Below, piece by piece: positions 1 to 8,848 of a stretch of 64,000 nucleotides of DNA. The DNA is taken from the NCBI GenBank assembly GCA_963826795.1, contig CAWGYT010000019.1:114412-178411 (forward strand), read 5' to 3'. Under the pieces are notes generated by a model. The model saw only the letters and a program-made list of their open reading frames with translations. It made no database searches and was not told the origin of the DNA. How positions within the stretch are numbered: the stretch's first letter is position 1; each line of letters starts with the position of its first letter. This stretch comes from CAWGYT01 sp963826795. GTDB lineage: Bacteria; Planctomycetota; Planctomycetia; Pirellulales; Pirellulaceae. A program made the position numbers and the translations under genes.

Positions 1-636
1 ATCGGCCGCTCGTCGCCAAAGCAGCCACGATCCGCCAATCAGCAGCGCTACCGCCGACGTCTCGCCCAGGCAGCCGCTGATTTGGCCTGTCCACAGCGGC
101 TGCCAGGCGACATACTCGCCGGCGAACTTGGCGGCGGCCAGCGGCGTTGCCTGCGTTGTCGCGTGGACGTCGATTGGCGTGGACCATTGCGTCATGACGC
201 CTGGAAAACAGACCATCAGAAACGCCCGCCCCACCATCGCCGGATTGAAAATGTTTTGCCCTAAACCGCCGAACGCCATTTTGCCGAGCGCCACGGCGAT
301 GAACGCCCCCAGCGCCGTGGCGTAAACCGGCAATTGCGGCGGCAGCGAAAAGGCGAGCAAGAGGGCGGTGATCAACACGCTCCCGTCTCTCAGTGCATGG
401 GGTCTTCCGCGGAGACGACCGACCGTCCATTCCGTGGCGATGGCAACCAGCAGGGCGACCGCGACGGTCCGAACCGCCGCTGCACGATAAAACCAAAACG
501 CCGCCAACATCACTGGCAGCAACGCCCAGAGCACGTCCCCCATGATGCGCGACGTCGAGGCGCGGGCTGCCAACAGATGAGGCGCCGGACTGGCGTCCCA
601 AAGCGACGTTCCGGCGGTGCGTTCGGCCACGGTCAT
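1..636 (-). CDS. rnfD: RnfD, electron transport complex subunit D (partial)
   Basis: Reading the minus strand from ATG at 634-636 gives an open frame of 212 codons that runs off the start of the window, so the C-terminus is missing. The product has hydrophobic membrane segments and the conserved RnfD/NqrB signature GGLGQNIFNPAMVGRAFL at about residues 123-140. The stretch VHATTQATPLA corresponds to the region around the threonine that carries covalent FMN in this family. RnfD is an inner-membrane flavoprotein of the ion-pumping Rnf complex, which moves electrons between ferredoxin and NAD. It follows rnfC by about 30 bases on the same strand, as in rnf operons. The remaining rnf genes would lie outside the window. 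Confidence 0.88.
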   Translation of the reverse strand, partial: MTVAERTAGTSLWDASPAPHLLAARASTSRIMGDVLWALLPVMLAAFWFYRAAAVRTVAVALLVAIATEWTVGRLRGRPHALRDGSVLITALLLAFSLPPQLPVYATALGAFIAVALGKMAFGGLGQNIFNPAMVGRAFLMVCFPGVMTQWSTPIDVHATTQATPLAAAKFAGEYVAWQPLWTGQISGCLGETSAVALLIGGSWLLWRRAAD

Positions 637-667
637 GAAGGCCACCGATTCGGCATCGAGGTTTGGC

Positions 668-2178
668 TTATCCGGATCGCAAAAGGGCGAACTTGCCCGC
701 ACGAATCCATTGCACCAGCGGAATTCGAGCGGGACAGGCATAGGCACAACAACCACACTCGCAACACGCAAAAAGATCGAACCGTTGGGCCGACTCGTAA
801 TCCTCCCGCTCAGCGGCATGTGCCATTTGGGTTGGCGACAAATGCAGCGGGCAAACGTCCAGGCAACGTCCACAGCGAATGCAGGGCGAGCGTTCCGCCG
901 GCTCGATTTCTGCGTGACTGAGGACCGTGATCCCGCTGGTGCCCTTGGTGAGCGGAACCGACAGATCGGTGACGGTAAAGCCCATCATGGGGCCGCCGGC
1001 GATGATCCGAGCGGCGTCCTCGGTCAGGCCACCGCAGTAATCCAGAATCGTGCCAAACGCTGTCCCGATCGGGACCCACAAGTTCTTGGGCTCGACCACG
1101 CCTCGTCCCGAGATGCTGACGACACGGTGCGTCAGCGGAAGTTCACGGTAGAAGGCTCCGGCAATCGCGACGGCGGTGCCCACGTTCAGGACGACAATCC
1201 CGATGTCCGACGGAAAGCCACCGGTCGGGACTTCCATCCGGAACACGGCGGGAATCAATTGACGCTCTCCGCCCATGGGATACTTCGACTGGCAAACCAC
1301 CAGGCGGACATCCGGGATTCCCGCGATCGCGGCGTCCATCGCTCGGATCGCGAGCGGCTTATTGTCTTCGATCGCGAGCACGATCTCCCGGGCTCGGCAG
1401 GCGGACTTGGCGACCAGCATTCCCGCCACGATCGATTCCGCCGCCTCGACCATCAAGCGATAATCGCCCGTTAGATACGGTTCACATTCGGATCCATTCA
1501 CCAGCAGCGTCTGAATCGGCTTCAAGGGCGAGGCGGCCAGCTTGAAATCGGTCGGAAACGCAGCGCCACCCAAACCGACGATTCCCGCATCGCGAATGAT
1601 CGCCAGGATCGAGGCCGGATCTTGCCGCGGCTCGATCCGCGGCCACTCGCCCCCCACGACCAGCTCCAGCAGATCGTCCGTCGACTCCTGGGTGTCCGGC
1701 TCACGCACGATTGGGACCGCCAGCGAATGCCGTCCATTCGGGAGATTAACGCCGATCAAGGGTTGCACTTTCCCGGCCAAGGAGGCATGCACGCGGGCCC
1801 CGATCGTCCCCTGCGGAGCCTCTCCCACCAACGCTCCACGTCGCAAGCACTCGCGTGGCCTGACCACGACTTCCGCCGGCGCGCGGCGTGCTGATGCAAC
1901 GGAAGCACCACTTGGTCGGGCGGCGGCAGCACTTCCAGCGGCTTCCCCGCCGAAAGATCCTTGCAGCTCGGCGGATGGATTCCGCGGGGAAACGTCGGCC
2001 GACCCGGCCGCGGACCGCGGAAGAACTCGAAACTCAGCCATCGCCCACCCGAACCGGAAGCGACGTCAACGGGCAACTCGCGCTGCCCGGATGCGGGCTC
2101 GGCGCAGCCCGCGCACCCGAAGCACCCTGCGGGCGAGCGGCCGAGCGCGGCGGAGGATGACGCTTTGTTGGCACTCAT
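668..2178 (-). CDS. rnfC: RnfC, electron transport complex subunit C (frameshifted)
   Basis: RnfC is the peripheral NADH/FMN and iron-sulfur subunit of the Rnf complex. The C-terminus shows two 4Fe-4S motifs, CIRCGRCLDVCP and CCECGCCAYACP. The middle carries the FMN/NADH-binding domain (GLGGAAFPTDFK, NGSECEPYLTGD). The family N-terminus (GIHPP...LSAGKPLEVLPPPDQVVLPL) lies in another frame and joins the body (APAEVVVRPRE) through a single lost base near 1880-1888. The start chosen is ATG at 2178, which overlaps the stop of the upstream protease gene as TGATG and implies translational coupling. About 70 residues precede the conserved N-terminus and include a CFGCAGC motif. The frameshift is probably a sequence error, because everything downstream is intact. 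Confidence 0.9.
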
Positions 2179-2678
2179 CACGCCTGCTCCCAGCACCGGG
2201 CCAGCTCCAGTGCGCGTTCCCCAGCGGGACGGATCAGGCACTGAGCACGGTCACTGATCGTTTGCCCCAGTTCGGTCGACGCGGCCTCCGCGGCCAACAA
2301 GTGGATGCGTGGCGGAAGGATTCCCAGACGTTCGGCCAACTCCAATTCATGAGCGATCGACAATCCATGGCTACTCAACGCCCCGTCGTGCAACAATTCG
2401 GGCCGAGCCGGCGAGAAAAAATCCAGATCGATCAAGTCGCTCGACACATTACGCTCATCCCGGGGCCGGGCGGCGTCCACCAGAATCAAGCCCGTGCGTT
2501 GTTCGAGCTGATCCAGCAGCCCGGCGGGTTTCATCCCCAAATCGATCACCTCCATCCAACGCGGAGCACGCTGGCAAAGATATACGGCGACCAAGGGTCC
2601 GAACGCATCGTCGGCCGCCATCGCGTTCCCGCAGGCCGCGACCAGAATTGGCGCCGGTGGATGCAACGTGGGGACCAT
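2178..2678 (-). CDS. NiFe hydrogenase maturation protease (HycI/HybD type, M52)
   Basis: This endopeptidase removes the C-terminal tail of the hydrogenase large subunit after nickel insertion. Family features are visible: the N-terminal GNAMAADDAFGP resembles the GNxLxxDDGxG signature with a metal-binding acid, then a second site in VIDLGMKPAGLLDQLE, then LILVDAA, and the late SSHGLSIAHELELA helix region with its conserved histidine. The length, about 166 residues, is usual for the family. It lies 70 bases after hydA, its presumed substrate, and overlaps the start of rnfC by one base. ATG at 2678 is preferred; a GTG codon immediately precedes it. Confidence 0.85.
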   Translation of the reverse strand: MVPTLHPPAPILVAACGNAMAADDAFGPLVAVYLCQRAPRWMEVIDLGMKPAGLLDQLEQRTGLILVDAARPRDERNVSSDLIDLDFFSPARPELLHDGALSSHGLSIAHELELAERLGILPPRIHLLAAEAASTELGQTISDRAQCLIRPAGERALELARCWEQA

Positions 2679-2748
2679 CACGGTTCATTCGGGAGGAGCC
2701 TCGCCCTCTCGCTTGGTTTGCCCTCCGGATTGTTTCGCTTCTCTGGCG

Positions 2749-4089
2749 TTATTTCCAGGTTCGAGAAAACTTCAGAAAGTGGACCGAGCAACTGATGCAG
2801 GGATCGTAGTTTCGAATCAGATGTTCGCAGCGAAGCGTGGCTTGTTCGTCGGCGACGGTCGTTAGCTGTTTGGCGAGGACCCGCAGGTCATCCTCGATCG
2901 TCATTTGATTTTGGCTGGTGGGCGGAATGATCCGCGCCGAAGCGATCGTGCCGTCATTTTGCGTTTCGTACTGATGCCAGCAAATTCCCCGCGGTGCCTC
3001 GGTACCGTGTCCGCCGATGCCGGCGCGTGGCTGGAGCGGAATTCGGGGGCGGGCTGGGCGGCAATAGTTCGCCAGCAGGTCGTAGGAGAGGGCGAGCGCG
3101 TGCACGGTCTCGAGCGCTCGCGCCAGGAGACTCAAGAAATTGTTGTTCCAGGGAAGTGAAACTCGGACCTGTTCGCAGACCGGGTCGATTAGCTCCGCGG
3201 CGCGCGGGTGCAACCGCTCGTGGCAGAGGTTCAGCCGTGCGAGCGGCCCGACCAGGTACGGACCTCGCTGCTTGATCCGTGCGTGCAAGGCATTCGAATG
3301 TGGCACATGGATCTCCTCGACTTTGTCCAAGAAATCCTCCTGGTCGAAGGCGAGACCCTTGTTCGTGACGATCCGCCCCCGATTCATCGGATATCCCGTC
3401 TCGGGGAAGAGCGACATGAACTCGTAGTCTCGCTCGAGATCCGGAAACTCAATCAATTTCGCCAGCATCAGCGTGATCTCGCACATCTCGTCCAAAGCGG
3501 CCTTGACGGGCACGGCGAGGGCGCGCGCCTCTCGCTCTTCCGGAGCTCGATAAAATCCCCCCACGCAGACTCCCACGGGATGGACCGAACGGCCGCCGAG
3601 CAGCGTCACGATATCATTGCCGACCTTCTTGATGCGCAACGCGCGCTTCACCAGCGGCCCGTGATCTTCGGCCATGCTGATCGCGCTCTCGAATCCAAGA
3701 AAATCCGGCAGGTGCAGCATGAACATATGCAGGACATGACTTTCGATCCATTCACCGCAATACAACAGATCCCGCAGCGAGTGGATGGCGGGATCCACGT
3801 GGTCGAACACGCCGAGCGCTTTTTCCAGAGCGTGGCAGCTGCCCATCTGGTAGGCAACCGGACAAATCCCGCAGATGCGGGCCGTGATATCGGGGACTTC
3901 CTGCAAGTTGCGGCCTCGCAAGAAGGCCTCGAAAAAGCGGGGCGGCTCGTAAATCTCCAAGCGGACCTGTGCGACCCGATCCCCGTCCATCTCGACGTGT
4001 AACGCGCCTTCCCCTTCGACGCGCGCTAAAGCGGCCACGCGAATCGTGCGTGTCGCCTGCCGAGCGTCATTGCTGTTCCAGTCGTTCAT
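2749..4089 (-). CDS. hydA: NiFe hydrogenase large (alpha) subunit, group 3b type
   Basis: This is the catalytic subunit binding the NiFe(CN)2CO centre. The N-terminal ligand pair is in RICGICP (near residues 73-76 from ATG 4089) and the C-terminal pair in DPCISCSVH. The short tail after that histidine, FLKFSRTWK, is the peptide expected to be cleaved by the adjacent protease. Length, about 446 residues, fits group 3b cytoplasmic NAD(P)-linked hydrogenases. The gene overlaps the end of hydD, so the start is ambiguous: GTG at 4098 or ATG at 4089. Gene order beta-gamma-delta-alpha matches Pyrococcus-type sulfhydrogenase operons. No hyp genes for NiFe centre assembly are in the window. Confidence 0.93.
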   Translation of the reverse strand: MNDWNSNDARQATRTIRVAALARVEGEGALHVEMDGDRVAQVRLEIYEPPRFFEAFLRGRNLQEVPDITARICGICPVAYQMGSCHALEKALGVFDHVDPAIHSLRDLLYCGEWIESHVLHMFMLHLPDFLGFESAISMAEDHGPLVKRALRIKKVGNDIVTLLGGRSVHPVGVCVGGFYRAPEEREARALAVPVKAALDEMCEITLMLAKLIEFPDLERDYEFMSLFPETGYPMNRGRIVTNKGLAFDQEDFLDKVEEIHVPHSNALHARIKQRGPYLVGPLARLNLCHERLHPRAAELIDPVCEQVRVSLPWNNNFLSLLARALETVHALALSYDLLANYCRPARPRIPLQPRAGIGGHGTEAPRGICWHQYETQNDGTIASARIIPPTSQNQMTIEDDLRVLAKQLTTVADEQATLRCEHLIRNYDPCISCSVHFLKFSRTWK

Positions 4090-4876
4090 AGTGGTCACCG
4101 GCCTGCTTGAAGGGTTCCAGGAATCCGTTAAACGAGCGGAGCATCCGCTTCATATCATTCGGCGTTTTATCCAGATCGGCCATGAAGTGCTTGCCCAGGG
4201 AATTGATGTTAGGTTGCTCCATGGGACCAAAGCAGCCATAACAAGCGCGACTGCAGCCGGGGCAGATCGCGCCGCATCCGGCTTGCGTCAACGGGCCAAG
4301 GCACGGTTGTCCCTGCGAAACCATGACGCATGGGAATCCGAGCCGTTTGCATTCGATGCAGACGCTGTGCGTGGGAATATTCGGTTTTCGACCCACCAGC
4401 AAGGCAGCGATCAGTTCGAGCAATTGGAATTGATCGACGGGGCAGCCGCGCAGCTCAAAATCAACGAAGACGTGAGCCGCGATCGGCGTGGCCGTCTCGA
4501 GTGTCTCGACGTATTCGGGGTGAGCGTAAACGTGTCGGCGAAATTCAGCAACGTCCGCCCAATTTCGCAGCGTCTGGATGCCTCCCGACGTTGCGCAGGC
4601 TCCAATCGTGACCAGATACTTGCAGTCCTTCCGCACTTGATGAATTCGATGTTCTTCGTCCGGAGTGGAAATACTTCCCTCGACCAGCCCCAGATCGTAC
4701 GGCGGCGGCAAAACGCGCCGTCGCGCCTCGAGAAAATACGCGATCTCGACCTTGGCGACCAAGTTCAAGAGTTGTTCTTCCAGATTCAACAGCTGCAGCT
4801 GACAACCGTCGCAACTGGAAAACTTGTAAACCGCCAGCTTGGGCTTCGCGGTGCTCGGAACGCAAGGCTCGTTCAT
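4067..4876 (-). CDS. hydD: NiFe hydrogenase small (delta) subunit, group 3b type
   Basis: This is the electron-transfer subunit that carries iron-sulfur clusters from the NiFe site towards the flavin subunit. The proximal-cluster motif SSCDGCQ is at about residues 20-26, followed by IGACATSGG and RGCPVD, which supply further ligands. A cysteine-rich C-terminal part (CIECKRLGFPC, CGAICPGCSRACYGC) supplies additional clusters. The ATG at 4876 lies two bases after the hydG stop. The protein has 269 residues, and the 3' end overlaps hydA. No twin-arginine leader is present, in agreement with a cytoplasmic enzyme. Confidence 0.93.
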   Translation of the reverse strand: MNEPCVPSTAKPKLAVYKFSSCDGCQLQLLNLEEQLLNLVAKVEIAYFLEARRRVLPPPYDLGLVEGSISTPDEEHRIHQVRKDCKYLVTIGACATSGGIQTLRNWADVAEFRRHVYAHPEYVETLETATPIAAHVFVDFELRGCPVDQFQLLELIAALLVGRKPNIPTHSVCIECKRLGFPCVMVSQGQPCLGPLTQAGCGAICPGCSRACYGCFGPMEQPNINSLGKHFMADLDKTPNDMKRMLRSFNGFLEPFKQAGDHYERLEQQ

Positions 4877-4878
4877 GT

Positions 4879-5754
4879 TCAAATGTCCTCTCTTGCAAAG
4901 ATGTCGGCGACCTCCGCAAAGGAAAACACGGGGCCGTCTTTGCAAACAAAGAATCGCCCATACTGACAGTGTCCACAGCGGCCGAAACCGCAATTCATGT
5001 TCCGCTCGAGGCTGACGTACACCTGTTCCCGGGGCACGTGCAGCTGCAGGAAATTCCACGCCGCGACGCGATTGAGAATCTTCGGGCCGCAGACCAAGAC
5101 CATCGTCTTGGTGGCGTTGACACGCAATCGCTTCAAGAGGTTGGTCACCACGCCCACCGGGCCGCTCCAACTGCCCGTCGTGTTGTCGACGGTGACCAGC
5201 ACCTGGATCGCTCCGTCGGCTTCCCATTGCTCCAGCTCCGATGCGAAAACCCGGTCTTCCGGCGAACGGCAACCGTACAGCAGGACGACACGACCATACT
5301 GAGCTCGGTTTTGCAGCAGGTAGTAGACGACCGGGCGGAGCGGCGCCAGGCCGATTCCGCCGGCCACGATAACCACGTCGTGACGCTCCATGTGCCGCAT
5401 GGGCCAGGGCCGACCAAAGGGTCCGCGAACCCCAATCAAATCGCCAATCTGCATCCTTTTGATGGCCCGCGTTACCGAGCCCACCACGCGAATCGTGTGC
5501 TCGAGTCGGGTCGGGTCGGCGGGGTCCGAACTGATCGAGATGGCCGCCTCGCCCACGCCGGGTACATACAGCATGTTGAACTGGCCGGGCGCGAATCGGT
5601 ACATCTGGCCCAGCCCTTGATCCACAAATTGCAATCGAATCGACTGGGTGTTGAAATTCTCGTCGCGAACCGCCATCAAGCGAGCCGGAACCGGCATCCA
5701 GCTATCCATCCCGCAAATCGGTTCCGGACGGTCGATCGCTTTGCCTGTAATCAT
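4879..5754 (-). CDS. hydG: Hydrogenase gamma subunit, FAD/NAD(P)-binding flavoprotein
   Basis: This ferredoxin-NADP reductase-like subunit passes electrons between the hydrogenase clusters and NAD(P). Visible parts are the FAD-binding barrel (PGQFNMLYVPGVGEAAISIS), the Rossmann segment VVIVAGGIGLAPLRP for nucleotide binding, VLLYGCRSPEDRVF, and a C-terminal 2Fe-2S motif CGFGRCGHCQYG with a fourth cysteine shortly after. The length is 291 residues. It overlaps the 3' end of hydB by 53 bases if ATG 5754 is used; methionines at 5709 and 5697 would reduce or remove that overlap. It is the second gene of the hydBGDA operon. Confidence 0.92.
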   Translation of the reverse strand: MITGKAIDRPEPICGMDSWMPVPARLMAVRDENFNTQSIRLQFVDQGLGQMYRFAPGQFNMLYVPGVGEAAISISSDPADPTRLEHTIRVVGSVTRAIKRMQIGDLIGVRGPFGRPWPMRHMERHDVVIVAGGIGLAPLRPVVYYLLQNRAQYGRVVLLYGCRSPEDRVFASELEQWEADGAIQVLVTVDNTTGSWSGPVGVVTNLLKRLRVNATKTMVLVCGPKILNRVAAWNFLQLHVPREQVYVSLERNMNCGFGRCGHCQYGRFFVCKDGPVFSFAEVADIFAREDI

Positions 5755-6967
5755 CGCGGAGACTCCTGCCTTGCACGACTAGAACCCGGGTTTGCCCGCC
5801 AGCGACTCGCGCGGGCGCGTCGCTCGACTGCCGAATCCGTTGCATCTCTTCAGTTAAATCAATGCCGACGGGACACCACGTGATACACCGCCCGCAGCCG
5901 ACGCAACCGGCCGTCTCGAATTGATCCCACCAGGTGCAGAGCTTGTGCCGGAGCCAATGGCGGTACCGTCCCCGAACCGTGTTCCGGCCCGGGCCTCCGA
6001 CCGTGTAGCTGAACTGCAGATTGAAACAGGATTCCCACTCACGCGTGCGGGTCACGCGCCCGTCGGAAAGATCGGTTGAGTCGGTGACCGTCGAACAGAA
6101 GCAGGTCGGGCAGACCATGGTGCAATTGCCACATGCCAGGCAGCGCTCCGCCACCTTGTCCCATTCGCTGTGCTCGATGTTCTCGTCCAGCACACGTTTG
6201 ACGTCGGTTGTGTCGAGTTGCCTCCCCATGTGCTCGCGTGCACGGGTCAACTTGAGCTCGGCCAGCTCCAGTTCCGCCCCGGTCGGACCGCGCAACGGAA
6301 GCCCCTCCACCAGCTCCGCGCCCCGCTCCGAACCGATCGTCACCAGGAAGCCGTCGCGGAGTTCGGTAAGCGCCAGGTCGAATCCCGAACGTGCCTCGGG
6401 GCCCGTTTGCCAAGAGCTGCAAAAACAGGTGCCGCCGGGACGCGTGCAGTTGACCGCGATGTAGATGAATTGTTCGCGGGCCTGGGTGTACCAGGGCTCG
6501 GATTCACAGCGAAACGTGCGGGGATCGTCGTAAGCAAAGACGCGATCCTGAACGGCGATCGCCGCCAGTTCGCAGGGTCGGATGCCCAACAATGCCAATT
6601 TCGGGACCTGAGGAGGACCCGCTTCCAGTTCGAATCGATCGTCTCCGACGTGGAATTGCATCAGGCGATGGCTCGGAGGAAACAGATACCGTTTGACGCC
6701 GTCGGGACCCACCACAAAATCAAACGTCATCGGATCGTCGTGATGCGACAGCCGATACTTGCCCCCGTCATGTTCGTCGCGGACGCCTCGCGGCAGATCG
6801 TCGGTCGATTCGATCTCGCGCATCGAGATCACTTCGTCGTGGACCGTCGGGCCAATGACGGTATAGCCCCGAGCGCGGAGCTTCTGGACCAATTCCTCGA
6901 GACCCTCACGCAGGAGAAACTGGGGCGTATCGGCCTTTCGCGGGGTCTTTCGCGGGGTCATTGCCAT
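5702..6967 (-). CDS. hydB: Hydrogenase beta subunit, 4Fe-4S dicluster protein
   Basis: This is the iron-sulfur electron-input subunit of group 3b hydrogenases, related to sulfite reductase subunit A. Two ferredoxin-like motifs are near the C-terminus, CLACGNCTMVCP and CVGCGRCITWCP. The body shows family hallmarks such as LALLGIRPCELAAI and NCTRPGGTCFC. The start is ATG 6967, which has a clear AGGGAGG ribosome-binding site seven to eight bases upstream; the upstream in-frame GTG would place the site inside the gene. The last roughly 50 residues follow the second cluster and overlap hydG. It is the first gene of the operon, so the operon promoter should lie in 6968-7659. Confidence 0.92.
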   Translation of the reverse strand: MAMTPRKTPRKADTPQFLLREGLEELVQKLRARGYTVIGPTVHDEVISMREIESTDDLPRGVRDEHDGGKYRLSHHDDPMTFDFVVGPDGVKRYLFPPSHRLMQFHVGDDRFELEAGPPQVPKLALLGIRPCELAAIAVQDRVFAYDDPRTFRCESEPWYTQAREQFIYIAVNCTRPGGTCFCSSWQTGPEARSGFDLALTELRDGFLVTIGSERGAELVEGLPLRGPTGAELELAELKLTRAREHMGRQLDTTDVKRVLDENIEHSEWDKVAERCLACGNCTMVCPTCFCSTVTDSTDLSDGRVTRTREWESCFNLQFSYTVGGPGRNTVRGRYRHWLRHKLCTWWDQFETAGCVGCGRCITWCPVGIDLTEEMQRIRQSSDAPARVAGGQTRVLVVQGRSLRDDYRQSDRPSGTDLRDG

Positions 6968-7659
6968 CCCACCGCCTCCCTTCACAACAGGATCGTGAGC
7001 TGCGGGACGGACGCCCTCACGGGCTGCCCCACATGCCGCCGGCCCATTGGTACACTTTGTGTGCCTTTCGGGAAGTTTTTTTAGGAGGCTGGCACTGCGC
7101 CCCTCGACGGACCCGCAGTCGAGGCAGGCCGAGGTTGGGGCCCGTCAGGCCGCCCCGGCGCGGGCCGTGAGTTCGCCCTGGTTGAGCGCATCGCCTTGAC
7201 GGGAAACCCGCCGACCTCGCGAACCTTCGTCTCGACGTCCCGCAACAACCTGCGGGGGCACGCTCGATCGGCACGGGTAAAGTCACGGAGAAAAACGGTG
7301 TCGTCCGGAGGGCCCTCAGGGCCTAGCGGACACGCTTGCACTCCCAATTGACGACGCTCGCCGCGCGATTTAGCACACCTCGTCATCCGTTGACGTGCAC
7401 AAACGCTCGCTTTCGTCCCGGCATTGGTTCAACTGTGACACGTCTTTGGGGCGAGGCTTGAATGCTTGCGGGACCCGGACCCGAGGCAAATCAAAATGCC
7501 GCGAATCGGTCGGGAAGTCGAATGGGGCGGGTTCGCGTCCGACCCGCGATTTGGCATTGGAATTGCTTTGCAACGCTCGCTACGCGATGATGAGGGGGCG
7601 ACGGGCGCCCTCCGCCCCAGGCTTCGCATCTTGAACATACTCGCCGGAGCGCGAGGTCG
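6968..7659. other. Intergenic region between divergent hydB and pilT-like genes
   Basis: About 690 bases without a convincing gene. The short open frames here overlap one another on both strands and have no recognisable domains. The promoters of the hydrogenase operon (minus) and the pilT-like gene (plus) should lie in it, but no clear consensus elements are visible. Small imperfect hairpins such as CCCGCA/TGCGGG near 7240 are seen; I assign them no function. Confidence 0.5.
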
Positions 7660-8832
7660 ATGGCCTCGCAAGAAAACATGACCGATCCCGTCGAAGGTCT
7701 TCGTCGCAACGAATTACCTCCCCCAGAGCAGGAGTTGCAAGCCCTGCTGCACTTCCTCTCGAGGCAAGAGGGGTCGGATCTTCACTTGAAGGCGGGCTAC
7801 CCGCCGTGTGTGCGAATCGGCGGACATCTCCGCCAGGTCCAAGGGCCGCCGCTGCCGGAGACGGATTACATCGAAAAGATGCTCTTTCCCTTGGTGCCTC
7901 CGGGGCGTGGGTCGGAGATCGAACGGACGGGCGGCGTTGACTTTTCCATCAAGATCGACACGGGAGACCGGTTTCGCGTCAATCTGTTTCATGCCGGAGG
8001 CCATACGAACGCGGCAATTCGTCGGGTCCAGAATCGCATTCCGAGCTTCGAGGATTTGCATCTGCCGGACATCTATCGCGAAACCATTGTGAAGTCGATG
8101 GAGGGCCTGATTGTCGTCAGTGGGGTGACGGGTAGCGGCAAGAGTTCGACGCTGGCGGCGATGCTGGAGTACATCAACCAGAATCGGGCGATGCATGTCG
8201 TGACGATTGAAGATCCGGTCGAGTACGTATTCACGCCGAAGAAGTGCATTATCTCGCAACGCGAGGTGAACCTGGACGTGGTTGATTTCCCGATGGCGCT
8301 GCGACATGTGGTTCGCCAGGACCCCGACTGCATTTTGATTGGCGAGATGCGGGATCGTGAGACGATTCTGGCGGCGATTCAGGCGGCCGAAACGGGACAT
8401 CTCGTGCTGGGGACGTTGCATTGCAGCGACGCGCAGCAAACGTTTTCGCGGATCCTCGAGTTTTTCCCGCAATCCGAGCACGACTTCATCCGGTCGTCCT
8501 TGGCCAACAGCCTCCGGGCGATCATGGTCCAGCGACTGATCCCGGGGATTGTCGCGGGCAAACGATTTCCGTGCACCGAAGTGTTGCTGAACAACGCGAT
8601 TGTGAAAGACAAGATCCTGCACGAAGAGGATGAGGACATTCCGGCGATTCTGCAGCAATGCCACGAAGAGGGCATGCGCAACTTTACGTTTTCGCTTTGC
8701 GAGTTGGTCAGGGCCGACGTGATCGATCGCCATACGGCCCTGGACTTTGCTCCCAACCGCGAGAAGCTGATCGCCGAGTTGAAGGGGATCAAGACCGCGA
8801 CCGACAGCTTGGTGGGCCGACTGCGAGGTTAG
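7660..8832 (+). CDS. PilT/PilU-like type IV pilus retraction ATPase
   Basis: This is a hexameric secretion-superfamily ATPase expected to power pilus retraction at the inner face of the membrane. Walker A GVTGSGKSS is at residues 155-163, the Asp box (VVTIEDPVEYVF) at about 180-191, Walker B ILIGEMRD at 225-232, and the His box GHLVLGTLHCSDAQQ at 246-260. The N-terminal PAS-like part includes SDLHLKAGYPP, typical of PilT. Length, 390 residues, is slightly longer than PilT and close to PilU. No other pilus genes are adjacent. ATG 7660 or ATG 7678 could be the start. Confidence 0.9.
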   Translation: MASQENMTDPVEGLRRNELPPPEQELQALLHFLSRQEGSDLHLKAGYPPCVRIGGHLRQVQGPPLPETDYIEKMLFPLVPPGRGSEIERTGGVDFSIKIDTGDRFRVNLFHAGGHTNAAIRRVQNRIPSFEDLHLPDIYRETIVKSMEGLIVVSGVTGSGKSSTLAAMLEYINQNRAMHVVTIEDPVEYVFTPKKCIISQREVNLDVVDFPMALRHVVRQDPDCILIGEMRDRETILAAIQAAETGHLVLGTLHCSDAQQTFSRILEFFPQSEHDFIRSSLANSLRAIMVQRLIPGIVAGKRFPCTEVLLNNAIVKDKILHEEDEDIPAILQQCHEEGMRNFTFSLCELVRADVIDRHTALDFAPNREKLIAELKGIKTATDSLVGRLRG

Positions 8833-8848
8833 GTCTGGCAAGCTGCGG

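Noticed and set aside
617..2809. Long plus-strand frames at 617-1474 and 1542-2809
   Set aside because: They lie opposite rnfC and the protease gene, have no domains and are shadows of high-GC coding sequence.
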